From: Haliclona indistincta
Lineage: Eukaryota; Porifera; Demospongiae; Haplosclerida; Chalinidae
DNA length: 64,000 bases
Direction of reading: 5' to 3'
Assembly (NCBI GenBank): GCA_964017065.1
Contig: OZ024783.1
Coordinates: 18,575,752 to 18,639,751 of the forward strand
The notes under the pieces are model-generated. The model was not told the DNA's origin and did not search any database. It worked only from the letters and a program-made list of their open reading frames with translations. Below, piece by piece: positions 11,959 through 22,799 of the stretch. Every line of letters starts with the position of its first letter. Positions within the stretch are counted from its first letter, which is position 1. The position numbers and the translations under genes are program-made.

Positions 11959-14900
11959 ATGGCGGCGTTGTTCGGGCGAATCAGCGAGTTTGACCCAGAA
12001 AGAGAGGAATGGTCGCAGTACGCTCAAAGGCTGACCCATTTCTTTGCCGCGAATGGTGTCGAGGACGAAACAAAGAAGAAAGAGATACTCCTCGCTATGG
12101 TTGGTCCTGCTACCTTCAAGCTGCTAACAAACCTCGTGGTACCGGATACACCTGGAAAGAAGACGTACGAAGAGCTTATCGCCGTTTTGAAGACGCACCA
12201 CAACCCTGAGCCGTCTGAAGTTATCCAGCGACTGCAGTTCTACGCCAGGGACCGCAAGCCTGGGGAGTCCGTCTCCATGTACGTTGCTGAGCTAAGGTCG
12301 CTAGCTGTGTACTGTAATTTTGGGACGACGCTCGAGAAAATGTTGAGAGACCGCTTGGTAGGAGGAATTAACGACAGTCGTGTACGGAAACGTTTGCTTC
12401 AGGAGAAAGACCTGACTTTCAAGAGAGCACTAGAGATTGCGCAAGCACTAGAAGTTGCGGAGAGAGACGAACGGAAGTTGGAACCTGAACCAGTAGTACA
12501 GAAGCTGGACAGCAAGCCACGCAACTGGCGTCCAGTAAATCCGCGCAAAGATGACACCGGCGCGCCAACCTACCAGAAGTGCTACAGATGTGGAAAAACG
12601 AATCACAAAGCTAGTAACTGTCGTTTCAAGTCAGCAAAATGTCACAATTGCGGAAAAACCGGTCATCTGAAAGCTGTCTGTCAGCAACCAGTGAAGAAGG
12701 ACAGAAGAGATTCAGTAAAGAAATTGAAGGATGAAAGAGATAGTCAGTCACCAGAGGAGTACACACTTTTTTCTCTTGGAGAGGAGAGCAGTAGAAAACC
12801 ATTTATCGTAGAGTTGAAGATAGATGATGTATCACTCAGCATGGAGTTGGATACAGGTGCCTCGCTCTCTATCATGTCAAAGAACACATTTCGTAAACAT
12901 TGGCCAAGTCGACCGTTAGAGCCTACCACAAGGAAGCTGACGACCTACACTGGAGAGACTATTGATGTGCTTGGAACTGCGCAAGTTCAAGTCACACATG
13001 GAGAGAACTCTGCAGAACTAGAACTGATGATAGTGGACATGGATGGACCTAGCCTTCTCGGGAGGAACTGGTTAAACAAACTGACTCTGGACTGGAGCAC
13101 GCTACACTATCTTCACGATGGACCACTGGGAGAGTTGCTGAAGAAGCATTCCAGACTGTTCAGAGAGGAGCTGGGGACCTTGCATGGTTTCCAGGCTAAA
13201 ATTCATGTTAACCCACATTCTGTTCCCATGTTCTGTAGTGCTCGCTCAGTTCCCTACTCTATGAGACCACTGGTAGAAGAGGAGCTAGAGAAGCTCGTGT
13301 CTCAAGGAGTGATCGAACCAGTGACTTATTCGGACTGGGCAGCACCTATCGTGCCAGTACTCAAGGCTGATAAGAAATCAGTGAGAATCTGCGGAGACTT
13401 CTCAACTACAGTCAACAAAGCATCTCGTCTCGACAACTACCCCATTCCAAAGGTGGAGGACCTATTTGCTAAGTTGCAAGGAGGAGTTGTCTTCACCAAG
13501 TTAGACATGAGTCAAGCATACCAGCAGTTGTCTTTGGATGAAGAATCGAAGCAATATGTCGTGGTGAACACTCACAAGGGTCTGTACAGATTTAACCGTT
13601 TGCCTTTTGGAGTATCGTCGGCTCCAGGAATCTTCCAACGAGCAATGGAGTCACTACTACAAGACATACCTTCAGTAGAGGTCTATATCGACGATATTCT
13701 GATAACTGGAGCTACCGAGGCAGAACACCTACAGACGTTGAGTAAAGTGCTGGAACGTCTGGAGTCTGCGGGTCTGACTCTCAAGAAAGAAAAATGTGTC
13801 TTCGCCTCAACATCAGTAACCTATCTTGGACACACAATTGATCGAGATGGTATTCATCCTACACCAGACAAAGTCCAAGCTGTACAGCAAGCTCCTACTC
13901 CAAAGAATGTCACCGAGCTGAAAGCGTTCCTAGGCCTGTTGAACTACTATGGCAAATTTATGCCAAACCTAGCTACCACCTTGAAACCCTTGTACAACCT
14001 ACTTCAAGAATCAACCAAGTGGAGGTGGAATGACAAAGAAAAGAAGGCTTTCGAAGCATCAAAGAAGCTACTATTGTCATCTCAAGTTTTGACACACTAT
14101 AACCCTGAGCTACAACTTGTCCTAGCGTGTGATGCTTCTCAGTACGGTCTTGGTGCTGTGTTGTCGCAACGGTATCCAAATGGAGAAGAGAGACCAGTTG
14201 GATATGCCTCAAGGACACTGTCCAAGGCTGAACAGAATTATTCTCAGATTGAAAAAGAGGGACTGGCATGTGTTTTCGGCGTCAAAAGATTTCACTGCTA
14301 TATTTTTGGAAGATCATTTATCCTCAGTTCGGATCACAAGCCACTCGCCTCTCTGTTCGCAAAAGACAAGACAGTTCCAGCTCAAGCATCTGCCAGAATC
14401 CAACGATGGGCGTTAACATTGGGAATGTATGAGTATGAGTTGATCCACAAGTCAGGAGCTACTCATGGAAATGCCGATGCTTTGAGTCGCTTACCTCTTC
14501 CTGGGAGTGCATCAGAAGAAACACCACAACCAGCGGAGATGGTATTGCTATTCGAGGAACTTCAGAAGGGACCAGTGACTGCTGAGCAAATCAAGTTATG
14601 GACAAGACGAGATCCTGTACTCTCAAGAGTTCAGCAGTTTGTTCTCAAAGGATGGCCCACCGGTGCTATCGAGAAAGATCTCAAACCCTACTGGCACAAA
14701 CGCCTCGAGTTATCATCGCATGATGGATGCCTTCTGTGGGGAAATAGAGTTGTCGTTCCAGCAGCAGGTCAAGCGAGTGTATTGGAGGAGTTACACATTG
14801 CTCATCCTGGATCATCACAGATGAAACAGATTGCTCGAACTATGGTGTGGTGGAGTGGAATCGATAAGGACATTGAACGAACTGTGCAGTCATGTACAAC

Positions 14901-15873
14901 ATGTCAGAGTCAACAGAATCTACCGCCAGCAGCTCCTGTACAACCTTGGAGATGGCCGACCAGACCATGGGCTAGACTACATGCCGATTTTGCTGGACCG
15001 ATACAAGGACACATGCTCCTACTTTTGGTTGACGCGCATTCCAAATGGATCGAAGTATTTCCTATGTCAACTATCACTTCCACTGCTACTATTCAGAGTT
15101 GCCGCAAACTATTCGCAACTTTTGGAGTTCCTGAAGTGCTGGTCACTGACAATGGCCCAAGTTTTGTGAGTGCTGAGTTTGAACAGTTCCTAAAGAAAAA
15201 CTCTATTCGTCACAAGACCTCACCTCCCTATCATCCTGCCACCAATGGTCTTGCTGAACGAGCCGTCCAGACAGTAAAAAAAGGTCTCAAGAAGATGAAG
15301 TCTGGTACTCTACAGGACAAATTGTCACGTTTCCTGTTTCGCTATCGCAATACACCACAAAGCACCACTGAAGAAACTCCTTCACAGCTTCTCTTAGGGA
15401 GAAAGATGAGATCTCCACTAGATGTGATACATCCAGATCTTCAGCGCAAGGTCGAGGAGAAGCAAGACAAGCATGTGATGCAGTCAAATGTCATTCAAGG
15501 AGTGGAGACTGGAGATGCAGTCTATGCTCGAAATTTCAGTCGGGACAAAGGTACCAATCCATGGTTACCAGGAGAAGTGATCGAACTGTTAGGAACAAGA
15601 TCTATTCTGATCAAGCTCTCAGATGGGAGAACAGTTCGCCGTCACATGGATCATGTGCGTAAGCGCTTGGCATCACCACAGTTTGATTGGGACACCACCC
15701 CTCCACCTGTAACAATTCCGTCTCCGTCAGATGATGCCATGTCTCCACCAGAGGATCAAGTGGTGACCCCTCCATCAGATCCTACACCTACAGATCCTAC
15801 TCCTACAGATCCTCCTCAAAGACGTTATCCAGTTCGTAAGCGTGGACCGCCCGACTGGTACATTCCCAACTAA
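11959..15873 (+). CDS. Gag-Pol polyprotein of Gypsy 1
   Basis: One uninterrupted ORF of about 1,304 codons encodes Gag and Pol. In order: a Gag-like N terminus; two CCHC zinc knuckles (CYRCGKTNHKASNC and CHNCGKTGHLKAVC, about residues 215-250); an aspartic protease (LDTGAS, about 300); reverse transcriptase with the catalytic YIDD motif (about 580); RNase H (ACDASQYGLGAVLSQ); an integrase zinc-binding region (HPGSSQMKQI...CTTCQ); and an integrase core with DNGPSF and the downstream glutamate region (HPATNGLAERAV). The domain order PR-RT-RH-INT is standard for Ty3/Gypsy. The upstream in-frame Met at 11917 lies in the LTR, so 11959 is preferred. No separate env-like ORF is seen. Confidence 0.93.
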   Translation: MAALFGRISEFDPEREEWSQYAQRLTHFFAANGVEDETKKKEILLAMVGPATFKLLTNLVVPDTPGKKTYEELIAVLKTHHNPEPSEVIQRLQFYARDRKPGESVSMYVAELRSLAVYCNFGTTLEKMLRDRLVGGINDSRVRKRLLQEKDLTFKRALEIAQALEVAERDERKLEPEPVVQKLDSKPRNWRPVNPRKDDTGAPTYQKCYRCGKTNHKASNCRFKSAKCHNCGKTGHLKAVCQQPVKKDRRDSVKKLKDERDSQSPEEYTLFSLGEESSRKPFIVELKIDDVSLSMELDTGASLSIMSKNTFRKHWPSRPLEPTTRKLTTYTGETIDVLGTAQVQVTHGENSAELELMIVDMDGPSLLGRNWLNKLTLDWSTLHYLHDGPLGELLKKHSRLFREELGTLHGFQAKIHVNPHSVPMFCSARSVPYSMRPLVEEELEKLVSQGVIEPVTYSDWAAPIVPVLKADKKSVRICGDFSTTVNKASRLDNYPIPKVEDLFAKLQGGVVFTKLDMSQAYQQLSLDEESKQYVVVNTHKGLYRFNRLPFGVSSAPGIFQRAMESLLQDIPSVEVYIDDILITGATEAEHLQTLSKVLERLESAGLTLKKEKCVFASTSVTYLGHTIDRDGIHPTPDKVQAVQQAPTPKNVTELKAFLGLLNYYGKFMPNLATTLKPLYNLLQESTKWRWNDKEKKAFEASKKLLLSSQVLTHYNPELQLVLACDASQYGLGAVLSQRYPNGEERPVGYASRTLSKAEQNYSQIEKEGLACVFGVKRFHCYIFGRSFILSSDHKPLASLFAKDKTVPAQASARIQRWALTLGMYEYELIHKSGATHGNADALSRLPLPGSASEETPQPAEMVLLFEELQKGPVTAEQIKLWTRRDPVLSRVQQFVLKGWPTGAIEKDLKPYWHKRLELSSHDGCLLWGNRVVVPAAGQASVLEELHIAHPGSSQMKQIARTMVWWSGIDKDIERTVQSCTTCQSQQNLPPAAPVQPWRWPTRPWARLHADFAGPIQGHMLLLLVDAHSKWIEVFPMSTITSTATIQSCRKLFATFGVPEVLVTDNGPSFVSAEFEQFLKKNSIRHKTSPPYHPATNGLAERAVQTVKKGLKKMKSGTLQDKLSRFLFRYRNTPQSTTEETPSQLLLGRKMRSPLDVIHPDLQRKVEEKQDKHVMQSNVIQGVETGDAVYARNFSRDKGTNPWLPGEVIELLGTRSILIKLSDGRTVRRHMDHVRKRLASPQFDWDTTPPPVTIPSPSDDAMSPPEDQVVTPPSDPTPTDPTPTDPPQRRYPVRKRGPPDWYIPN

Positions 15874-15892
15874 GCAACTAAGGAGGGAGGAA

Positions 15893-16027
15893 TGTCGTAG
15901 ACTCTGAGTCTACAAACTCTTGTATTTATTTTTACAAGCTATTGTGCACTCTGATTTATATACTGAGTCTCTCATGTATTTTGGCAGTATGTAATTTAAC
16001 AATAAGAGATTGTTTTGAGACTCAACA
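15893..16027 (+). repeat. 3' LTR of Gypsy 1
   Basis: Identical by eye to the 5' LTR; preceded by the purine tract 'aaggagggaggaa'. Confidence 0.9.
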
Positions 16028-16967
16028 CTATGTATCTCTCTTCTTTGTATAATTTGGGTGCATGCTTTGATTAGCTATTAGCTATAATATTATGCCTCCT
16101 TTGCATTTGCAAAAATATTATTAAAAAAAAAAAAAAGGAGTGAGAGAGAAAATTATTCTGATACTTAGACTGCCCCTTGTAAGAAAGTTTGTCTATACTC
16201 ATGCAAAGTAGTATACCAATAATATTCAGTATTGTCTCCATACCTGATAGTTTGAGCCCTCTCTCACCAACTGGTGTCTCATATTGTAGCGGCATCCCTT
16301 CAATAGCTCTCTTGAGTCCAGCTAATATCTCAATGGCGTTCATCACCTCCTCATCACTAGCTGATAGGTTACCATATGATACATTATAGAGGATTGTGTT
16401 ATGGAACAGCACACTGTCCTGAGGGACCACTCCGATACTCCTCCGTAAGCTATCAAGAGTGATGTTCCTAATGTCCTCTCCTCCTACTGTGATCCTCCCA
16501 TCCCATGGATCATAGAATCTAAAGTAAATTAAAAAGATTTCTATCGAAATCAAAAGGATGTAGTGATGAAGAAATCTACCACTGGTTCACAATGTAAACT
16601 AACAAGGAACATGCATGGAATGGTAACACGATTGACTTGCTAACAGACCATAGATCCCTACATCAGTGGCTGCTGTGGCTGTGGCCTGACTATAGCCAGT
16701 TCAGCTAGTTACTGTTGACTGACACCTTGAATTGAATTCAGTTTGTGACAAAATACTGATATATCGATCTTATGTACAGCCACTGATGTAGGGATCTATG
16801 GTCTGTTAGCAAGTCAATCGTGTTATCATTCCATGCATGTTCCTTGTTAGTTTACATTGTGAACCAGTGGTAGATTTCTTCATCACTACATCCTTTTGAT
16901 TTCGATAGAAATCTTTTTAATTTACTTGTTTGTGTCCTTTTTTCTTTTTCAGTGAAGTCATGCAGGA

Positions 16968-17212
16968 GCGCATATAAACAAGGGAGCATGTAACTCTGTA
17001 AACGGCGAAATCCTAAAATGGCGGCTGTTCTAAAAATAATAGTTTCCATATAAGAACTATAATCCATATAAGGTCTATAATTTCAACCGCGCCTCCACCC
17101 GGTATACTTTATATGGAAGTAACTAAAATAGCAAGTCAGCCATATTAGGATTTCGCCGTTATATGGGGTAGTATTCAGAGTTACATGCTCCCTTGTTTAT
17201 ATGCGCTCCTGG
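16968..17212. mobile_element. MITE nested in Helitron-like element 2
   Basis: A perfect 36-bp inverted repeat begins CAGGAGCGCATATAAACAAG at each end. The related copy at 28120 lacks it. GTGAAGT occurs on both sides, suggesting a duplication of about 7-8 bp (hAT-like), although three extra bases precede the left end. Confidence 0.75.
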
Positions 17213-17783
17213 TGAAGTGCAGTTCAATATCATGCATGTACTGAGAAGTCTAGCTTTGTTTCCACCATTAGTTTAGTATTCCTGTTGTTGATGGCTTTTC
17301 TTAAACTTGTAGCTAAAATTGTTATGCTGTACATATCAGCTCTGCCTAGTCGCCTACGCATGCATGCAGTGCATACGAGCCCCGCCCACATTTGTTTGTA
17401 GACCTGTACGGCGGTCATAATTATCTGGCAAGCACAGAATGGCGATCCTACACGAGCTTACCGTTCTTCGAAGACTCCAGACAAATGCCGGGTATGTGCT
17501 CATCGTGATACTGATCCATACGGCGCGGCGATACTCTACCTGCTTGACCGGTCACGTGCGCTAGCCACTGCTTGGTCACGTGCGTATTGCGCAATCACAG
17601 TAATAGCGTCTAACACTAAGCTGACAATGGATCACGATCGAGAACTCGCGGAAAGTATATCGCCGTTACGCTAAAAACAAAGTTCAAAAGGCACATGCCA
17701 GGAGAATTTCATGACTGTTCGTGGGTGTTTTGGTCTCGGCACTGCTCCGCGCGTAAAGGTGCTAGGAGTAGGCGAGTGGAAGA

Positions 17784-18341
17784 AAGAAAGGAAGGAAGGA
17801 AGGAAGGAAGGAAGGAAGGAAGGAAGGAAGGAAGGAAGGAAGGAAGGAAGGAAGGAAGGAAGGAAGGAAGGAAGGAAGGAAGGAAGGAAGGAAGGAAGGA
17901 AGGAAGGAAGGAAGGAAGGAAGGAAGGAAGGAAGGAAGGAAGGAAGGAAGGAAGGAAGGAAGGAAGGAAGGAAGGAAGGAAGGAAGGAAGGAAGGAAGGA
18001 AGGAAGGAAGGAAGGAAGGAAGGAAGGAAGGAAGGAAGGAAGGAAGGAAGGAAGGAAGGAAGGAAGGAAGGAAGGAAGGAAGGAAGGAAGGAAGGAAGGA
18101 AGGAAGGAAGGAAGGAAGGAAGGAAGGAAGGAAGGAAGGAAGGAAGGAAGGAAGGAAGGAAGGAAGGAAGGAAGGAAGGAAGGAAGGAAGGAAGGAAGGA
18201 AGGAAGGAAGGAAGGAAGGAAGGAAGGAAGGAAGGAAGGAAGGAAGGAAGGAAGGAAGGAAGGAAGGAAGGAAGGAAGGAAGGAAGGAAGGAAGGAAGGA
18301 AGGAAGGAAGGAAGGAAGGAAGGAAGGAAGGAAGGAAGGAA

Positions 18342-18391
<50 letters not shown>

Positions 18392-18392
18392 G
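17784..18392. repeat. (GGAA)n then (GAAA)n microsatellite, about 600 bp
   Basis: About 138 uninterrupted GGAA units followed by about 12 GAAA units. The homologous position in the inverted copy (about 27545-27590) is a short TTC tract, so this array expanded within the element. ORFs of KEGR or LPSF repeats are artefacts. Confidence 0.97.
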
Positions 18393-18928
18393 AGAAAACG
18401 AAGATGACGAAACTGGATTTTCACCGTTTTCAGGTTCGTCACTTTAGTAACAATTTCGAGCAATCTCCTTGCTACTGTAAGATGGGGCAACGCCAGAGAG
18501 CAGATCTAAGTGTCTTTGGACGTATAAAATTCATCACCAGGCGAAATATCAGCGTTTGAACGCTAATACATTGTATGTAGCCGCCATCTTGTTTTCTCGT
18601 TCATCCTACATAGGGAGGCACTACCGTGCCTCCCTAATACAGCAACCTCACTATAGTGGGCTCGCTGTAGTAGAAGGAAAGAGACATTACTGTTGACCCT
18701 TCAAAACCTCAGTTATTCATATCAAGCTTGTGAATCTTATTATGTGGTCATGACTACTACTAACCCTGATCCACTGCCACCAATAATGGCCACCTTCTTG
18801 CCAGCAGGAACAGTGAATGTTAGATCAGTGAATAATGTCTTGTCGTCTGAGTAACCAAATCGAACATTCTCAAACGTGACAGTTGCTTTGTCAGGAGGTA
18901 GAATAAGAGCTGGAGCACCAGGTAGATC

Positions 18929-19145
18929 TTAAAGATGGAGAGAGAGATAGAGAGAGAGGGATCGACAGAGAGAGAGAGATAAAGGGAGAGGCAGAGAAGG
19001 AGAGAGGGAGGGGGAGAGGGAGAGACAGAGAGAGAGAGGGTCAGAGGGAGGAAGGGAAGGAGGGAGAGAGAGGGGAAGGGAGGGAGTGTACATGTGGGAG
19101 GGAGGGATTGATGGAGAGAGGGAGAGAGAGAGAGAGATAAAGTGA
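18929..19145. repeat. (GA)n-rich tract, polypyrimidine on the gene strand
   Basis: Purine-rich imperfect array directly before the lost acceptor of ABCB7 pseudogene exon 18765-18928. It matches 56421-56620 beside the intact exon. Confidence 0.9.
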
Positions 19146-19187
19146 GCGAGTGATTGAATGAATGAGTGACACAAATGACAGTCTATA

Positions 19188-19403
19188 TGTGACAGATTAC
19201 ATTTATTTTTACATAACTATTAACTTGTGTTGTGGTTAGACATAATGTACATATTTAAGGCCAGTGGCCCTGATTGTATGCCAGTCTGGTTTGGTATTCT
19301 GAAAATAAGATTGTTTAACCAGCGTATCTGTCACTAGCGCTCTGCGTGGTTAGCGACGTTAGTGATACTCGAGACGAACTGCGGGCCGGGACAGTTTGTC
19401 ACA
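19188..19403 (+). repeat. 5' LTR of Gypsy 2
   Basis: TGTGACAGATT to TTTGTCACA; followed by TTGGTGGCAGCGG, a likely primer-binding region. Confidence 0.88.
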
Positions 19404-19807
19404 CTTGGTGGCAGCGGTGAAGGACTGTCGCTGAAGGATACAGCGAGGCCCACTGGGAGACGACCGGAAGAAGTGAATATTCACGGACGTGGCTGTCCAG
19501 GAGCCCTTAAGCCCCGAGGTTGGCGACAGGAAAGAGTCCAGCGGCCACGTGGAACGGGGAGACTGACCACAAGAGGACCGTCTTGAGACACGAGGTGTTG
19601 TAACGGAGTGAGACGAATTGGAATTCAGCAAGAGAGTGCTGTGGTACCGGTCGAATCAAGACAGTGTTGGTGAAGGTACTCTTTACTATCCTGTCTAAAC
19701 TATCCTGTGTACTTCGCCATTTTGTGGGTGTGATTGTATAATACAAGCACGTGCGTGTGATCGCGTACACGTGTAATACTTACGTTTACGTTAAGAAGTA
19801 ACGTAAC

Positions 19808-20518
19808 GTGGTACGGTTGTTTATGACAACGAGATCAGGAAGGCCTTACAGTGTTGAAGCAGTCATCATGGAGAAAAATCTTGCAGATATTTTACAGATG
19901 ATGATGGAAGACAAAAAGCAACGAGATGTCGAGATGGTGGCAGAAAGAAAGAGACAGGAAGAGACTGTTGGGCGCCTACTTGCAAAGTTGGACACTGTAT
20001 CTAGTCGTCCTTTTGATTCAGTCGATACAAGGCCTATTATATCAAGGTTAACTGAGGAAGACGATATCGAAGCGTATTTAACAACGTTCGAACATATGAT
20101 GGAAGGGTACAGTATTGAGAAGGGGAAGTGGAGTTACAGGCTAGCCCCTAATCTTACTGGAAGAGCTCAGCAAGCCTTTGCTGCCTTGCCTCAAGCTGAA
20201 GTGGGAGATTACGATAAGCTAAAGGAAGCCATTTTGGTGAGATACAATGTGAATCAAGAGACGTATAGACAGAGATTTCGTTCTAGTAAGAGGAAACCAG
20301 AGGAATCTCATGAAGAGTTAGTGACCCGTCTTTCAGACATTTGTGGCAAGTGGACCAAAAGTTGTAGTACTGTGGCAGAGATTCGTAAAGTAATAGTGAT
20401 GGAGCAGTTCATCAATAGTCTTTCTCCAGAGTTTCGTTTGAGAGTAAGGGAGAGAGATCCCACAACTGTTCAGGAATCAGGATGCAGCCAAGATAGCAGA
20501 CCATTTATTGCAAGCTAA
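19808..20518 (+). pseudogene. Gypsy 2 Gag, frameshifted at its C terminus
   Basis: A 236-codon ORF with a retrotransposon Gag core (about residues 75-200, WSYRLAPNLTGRAQQAF). Near 20475 a one-base indel shifts the frame: the next ORF (20508-21419) continues with a basic linker and the zinc knuckles, so the protein is broken. Confidence 0.8.
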
Positions 20519-21419
20519 AAAACAAGAGAGGAGTTGGCATCCAAAGAAGGAACCTAGTGAGGGTGACAAAGAAATCCGATGTTTTGGATGTGGCCAGACT
20601 GGTCACATCAAGCGTCTCTGTCCAAACATATCCAATGACCTTTCTAACAGAAAGAACCCCTCTGTAGATGACAAAGTACCTAAAAATCAGTTTGTACTAC
20701 AAGGTAAAGCAGGTATAACCTGTTTTAATTGTAAGAAGAAGGGTCACTATGCGTCAGAATGTCCGCAGGATGCTCTTTGTGGAATAGATCAGTCACTAGT
20801 AGTTGGCTCTATGGTTTGTCAGAAGGGTACGGTAGAAGGGACAGATGTTTCAGACATAGTTTTTGATACTGGATGTTCTCGAACTCTAGTGAGGAAAGAG
20901 CTTGTCCCTGAGCGTAAATTAATACCAAGCCAAGCAGTAACCATACGTTGTGCTCATGGAGACTTGGCATTGTATCCAACTGCAGTGATTGATATTGAGG
21001 TGGCAGGAAATTTGATATCTGTGGAAGCGGCTGTCTCAAGTACTTTACCCATGTCTGTACTCTTGGGTACTGATGTTCCACTGGTGGCGGATTTAGTTCC
21101 GGAGAATGCTCTGGCGGTAATCACACGGGCACAGGCTAAACAACAGCAACAAATCTTAGTTGACAACAAGAAGAAGCAAGATGCTTGTGGGGTAAGGCCA
21201 CGACCACTGGATCCCATAGGAGACCGTGTTACATCAGAATCAGGTTCAATATCGGCTGAGGGGATTGACAGTGCATGTACTCCAGATTCCGTCAACAATC
21301 CAGATCTGTTAATATCAGATGCAGGAGTGGAAGGTAAAGAATCCAGTATGAATAGCTCGGAGGAATTAGCTTGGTGGGCAGCATTCCATTTGAAGTACCC
21401 AGAAAGAGAACCAAATTGA
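20508..21419 (+). pseudogene. Gypsy 2 zinc knuckles and protease
   Basis: Two CCHC knuckles (CFGCGQTGHIKRLC and CFNCKKKGHYASEC) and an aspartic protease-like core (VFDTGCSRTLV, with Cys at the usual Ala/Ser position; then SVLLGTDV). It overlaps the following ORF in another frame at about 21371-21419. Confidence 0.8.
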
Positions 21420-22770
21420 CAAGGCAGCAAAAGCGAGATGTTCGAAAGCAATTTTCAGCTGTCAAGACCAGAGATAGCCATTATCTGGATTTGACCACTG
21501 AGGAATTCTCCGAGTTACAGCAAACAGATCCATCCTTACAGGAAACATGGACAGCTTTTAGGGAAAAAAAGCTGACGGGAGACAAATTCTTTTTGCAGAC
21601 CAACATTCTCTATCGAGAATGGAGTCCACCTGGTCAGACGGCCGTTATAGAGCAACTTGTGTTACCACAGAAATGCAGAGCTAAGGTGCTTGAGTTAGCA
21701 CACCAAATTCCACTGGCCGGTCATCTGGGGAGAGATAAAACTGCAGACAGACTATACTCTACAGATTTTACTGGCCAACTTTGTATAAAGATGTGGGCGA
21801 GTATTGTCGTCAGTGTGAAGTATGTCAGAAGACAAGGTCCCGTAAACCAAGGCGTGCTCCTTTAATACCTTTGCCAATCTTAGAGGAACCCTTTCAAAGA
21901 ATAGGCATGGACATAGTAGGTCCATTGCCGAGGTCGGCAAGAGGTCATCAATATATATTGGTGGTTACTGACTACGCTACCAGGTATCCAGAGGCGGTCC
22001 CTATGAAGAATATTGATGCTGATAGAGTAGCAGAGGAACTAGTAAACATATTCTCTAGAGTTGGATTGCCTAAAGAAATACTAACAGATCAAGGAACTAA
22101 CTTTCAATCCCAACTCCTTCAGGAGATCCACCGCCTACTTCAAGTAACTGCATTGAGGACAACACCGTACCATCCACAGACTGATGGACTGACAGAGCGG
22201 TTTAATCAAACCTTGAAATCCATGCTGTGAAAGTTTGCTACCAAAGAGGGCAAAGATTGGGATAGGTTGATACCTTATCTGTTGTTCGCTTATAGAGAAG
22301 TTCCTCAAGCTAGCACAGGGTTTTCTCCATTCGAACTACTGTATGGTCGTTCAGTTCGGGGTCCACTGGACGTGCTTAAAGAATCATGGGAGGCAAGAAA
22401 AAAGTCTTCTGAGAGTGTAGTGTCTTATGTGCTATTGATGAGAGAGAGGATGGAGGCAATGGTTGAAGAAGTGCAGAAGAATTGTGAGAAGGCACAAAAG
22501 AAACAAAAGCAGTGGTACGATGAAAATGCTAGAGAGCGAGAATTTCAAGTGGGAGATTATGTGTTTGTTCTTTTGCCGGATTCCACTCAAAAGTTGTTTG
22601 CTAGGTGGCAGGGGCCATATGTAATTAAAAAGAAAGTAGGTGATGTTGACTACCAAGTAGATATGTGGGACAAAAAGAAACGGTACAGAGTGTTACATGT
22701 TAACCTGTTAAGCAAGTGGCATGCTCCCAGTACTGCATATGCAGCAGAGGTTGTGGAAGAGTTTTGTGAT
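21420..22770 (+). pseudogene. Gypsy 2 integrase, upstream of RT
   Basis: Spread over three frames with a TGA at 22228-22230. Zinc-binding region H-x-H (HQIPLAGHLG) and CxxC (YCRQCEVCQK), core motifs MDIVGPLP, VVTDYATRYPEA, LTDQGTNFQS and HPQTDGLTERFNQTLK, and a GPY-type module (ARWQGPYVIKKK) at about 22600. This places integrase 5' of reverse transcriptase. Confidence 0.88.
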
Positions 22771-22799
22771 GAGGAAATTCTAGCTTGGAATGACTCCTC

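Larger units (their letters stand above)
11795..16027 (+). mobile_element. Ty3/Gypsy LTR retrotransposon 1, full length
   Basis: Two 135-bp LTRs (11795-11929 and 15893-16027) appear identical over their whole length. The second is preceded by a polypurine tract (15880-15892) and the first is followed by a primer-site-like segment, CTGGCGACGAGAC. The internal region is one open Gag-Pol frame. Identical LTRs imply very recent insertion. The 5-bp target duplication is imperfect (acatg against ctatg), so the exact junction is uncertain. Confidence 0.93.
11118..16137 (+). mobile_element. Poly(A) retroposon, interrupted by an LTR element
   Basis: The insert is in an ABCB7 pseudogene intron. It ends in a run of A residues (about 16122-16135) and is flanked by direct copies of AAGGAGT (about 11115 and 16134); the intact copy has a single 'aaggagtgag' at about 55730. 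Apart from the nested LTR element (11795-16027), about 0.8 kb remains. The poly(A) tail and target duplication indicate target-primed reverse transcription (LINE or a LINE-dependent non-autonomous element). Confidence 0.75.
16522..18638 (+). mobile_element. Helitron-like element 2 in an ABCB7 pseudogene exon
   Basis: A 2.1-kb insert between A (16521) and T (18639) of an exon, with no target duplication; the intact copy reads 'agaatctatacagcaacc'. The head is a palindrome (arms about 16522-16700 and 16780-16925), then a nested MITE, then unique sequence, a (GGAA)n/(GAAA)n tract, GTAGCCGCCATCTT at 18574, and a terminal hairpin TAGGGAGGCAC/GTGCCTCCCTA ending CTAA. Its body matches the inverted copy at 25321-29485. 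Confidence 0.72.

Noticed and set aside
17695..18559. ORFs of 242-282 codons of KEGR, GRKE or LPSF repeats
   Set aside because: They are translations of the (GGAA)n array in three frames and both strands.
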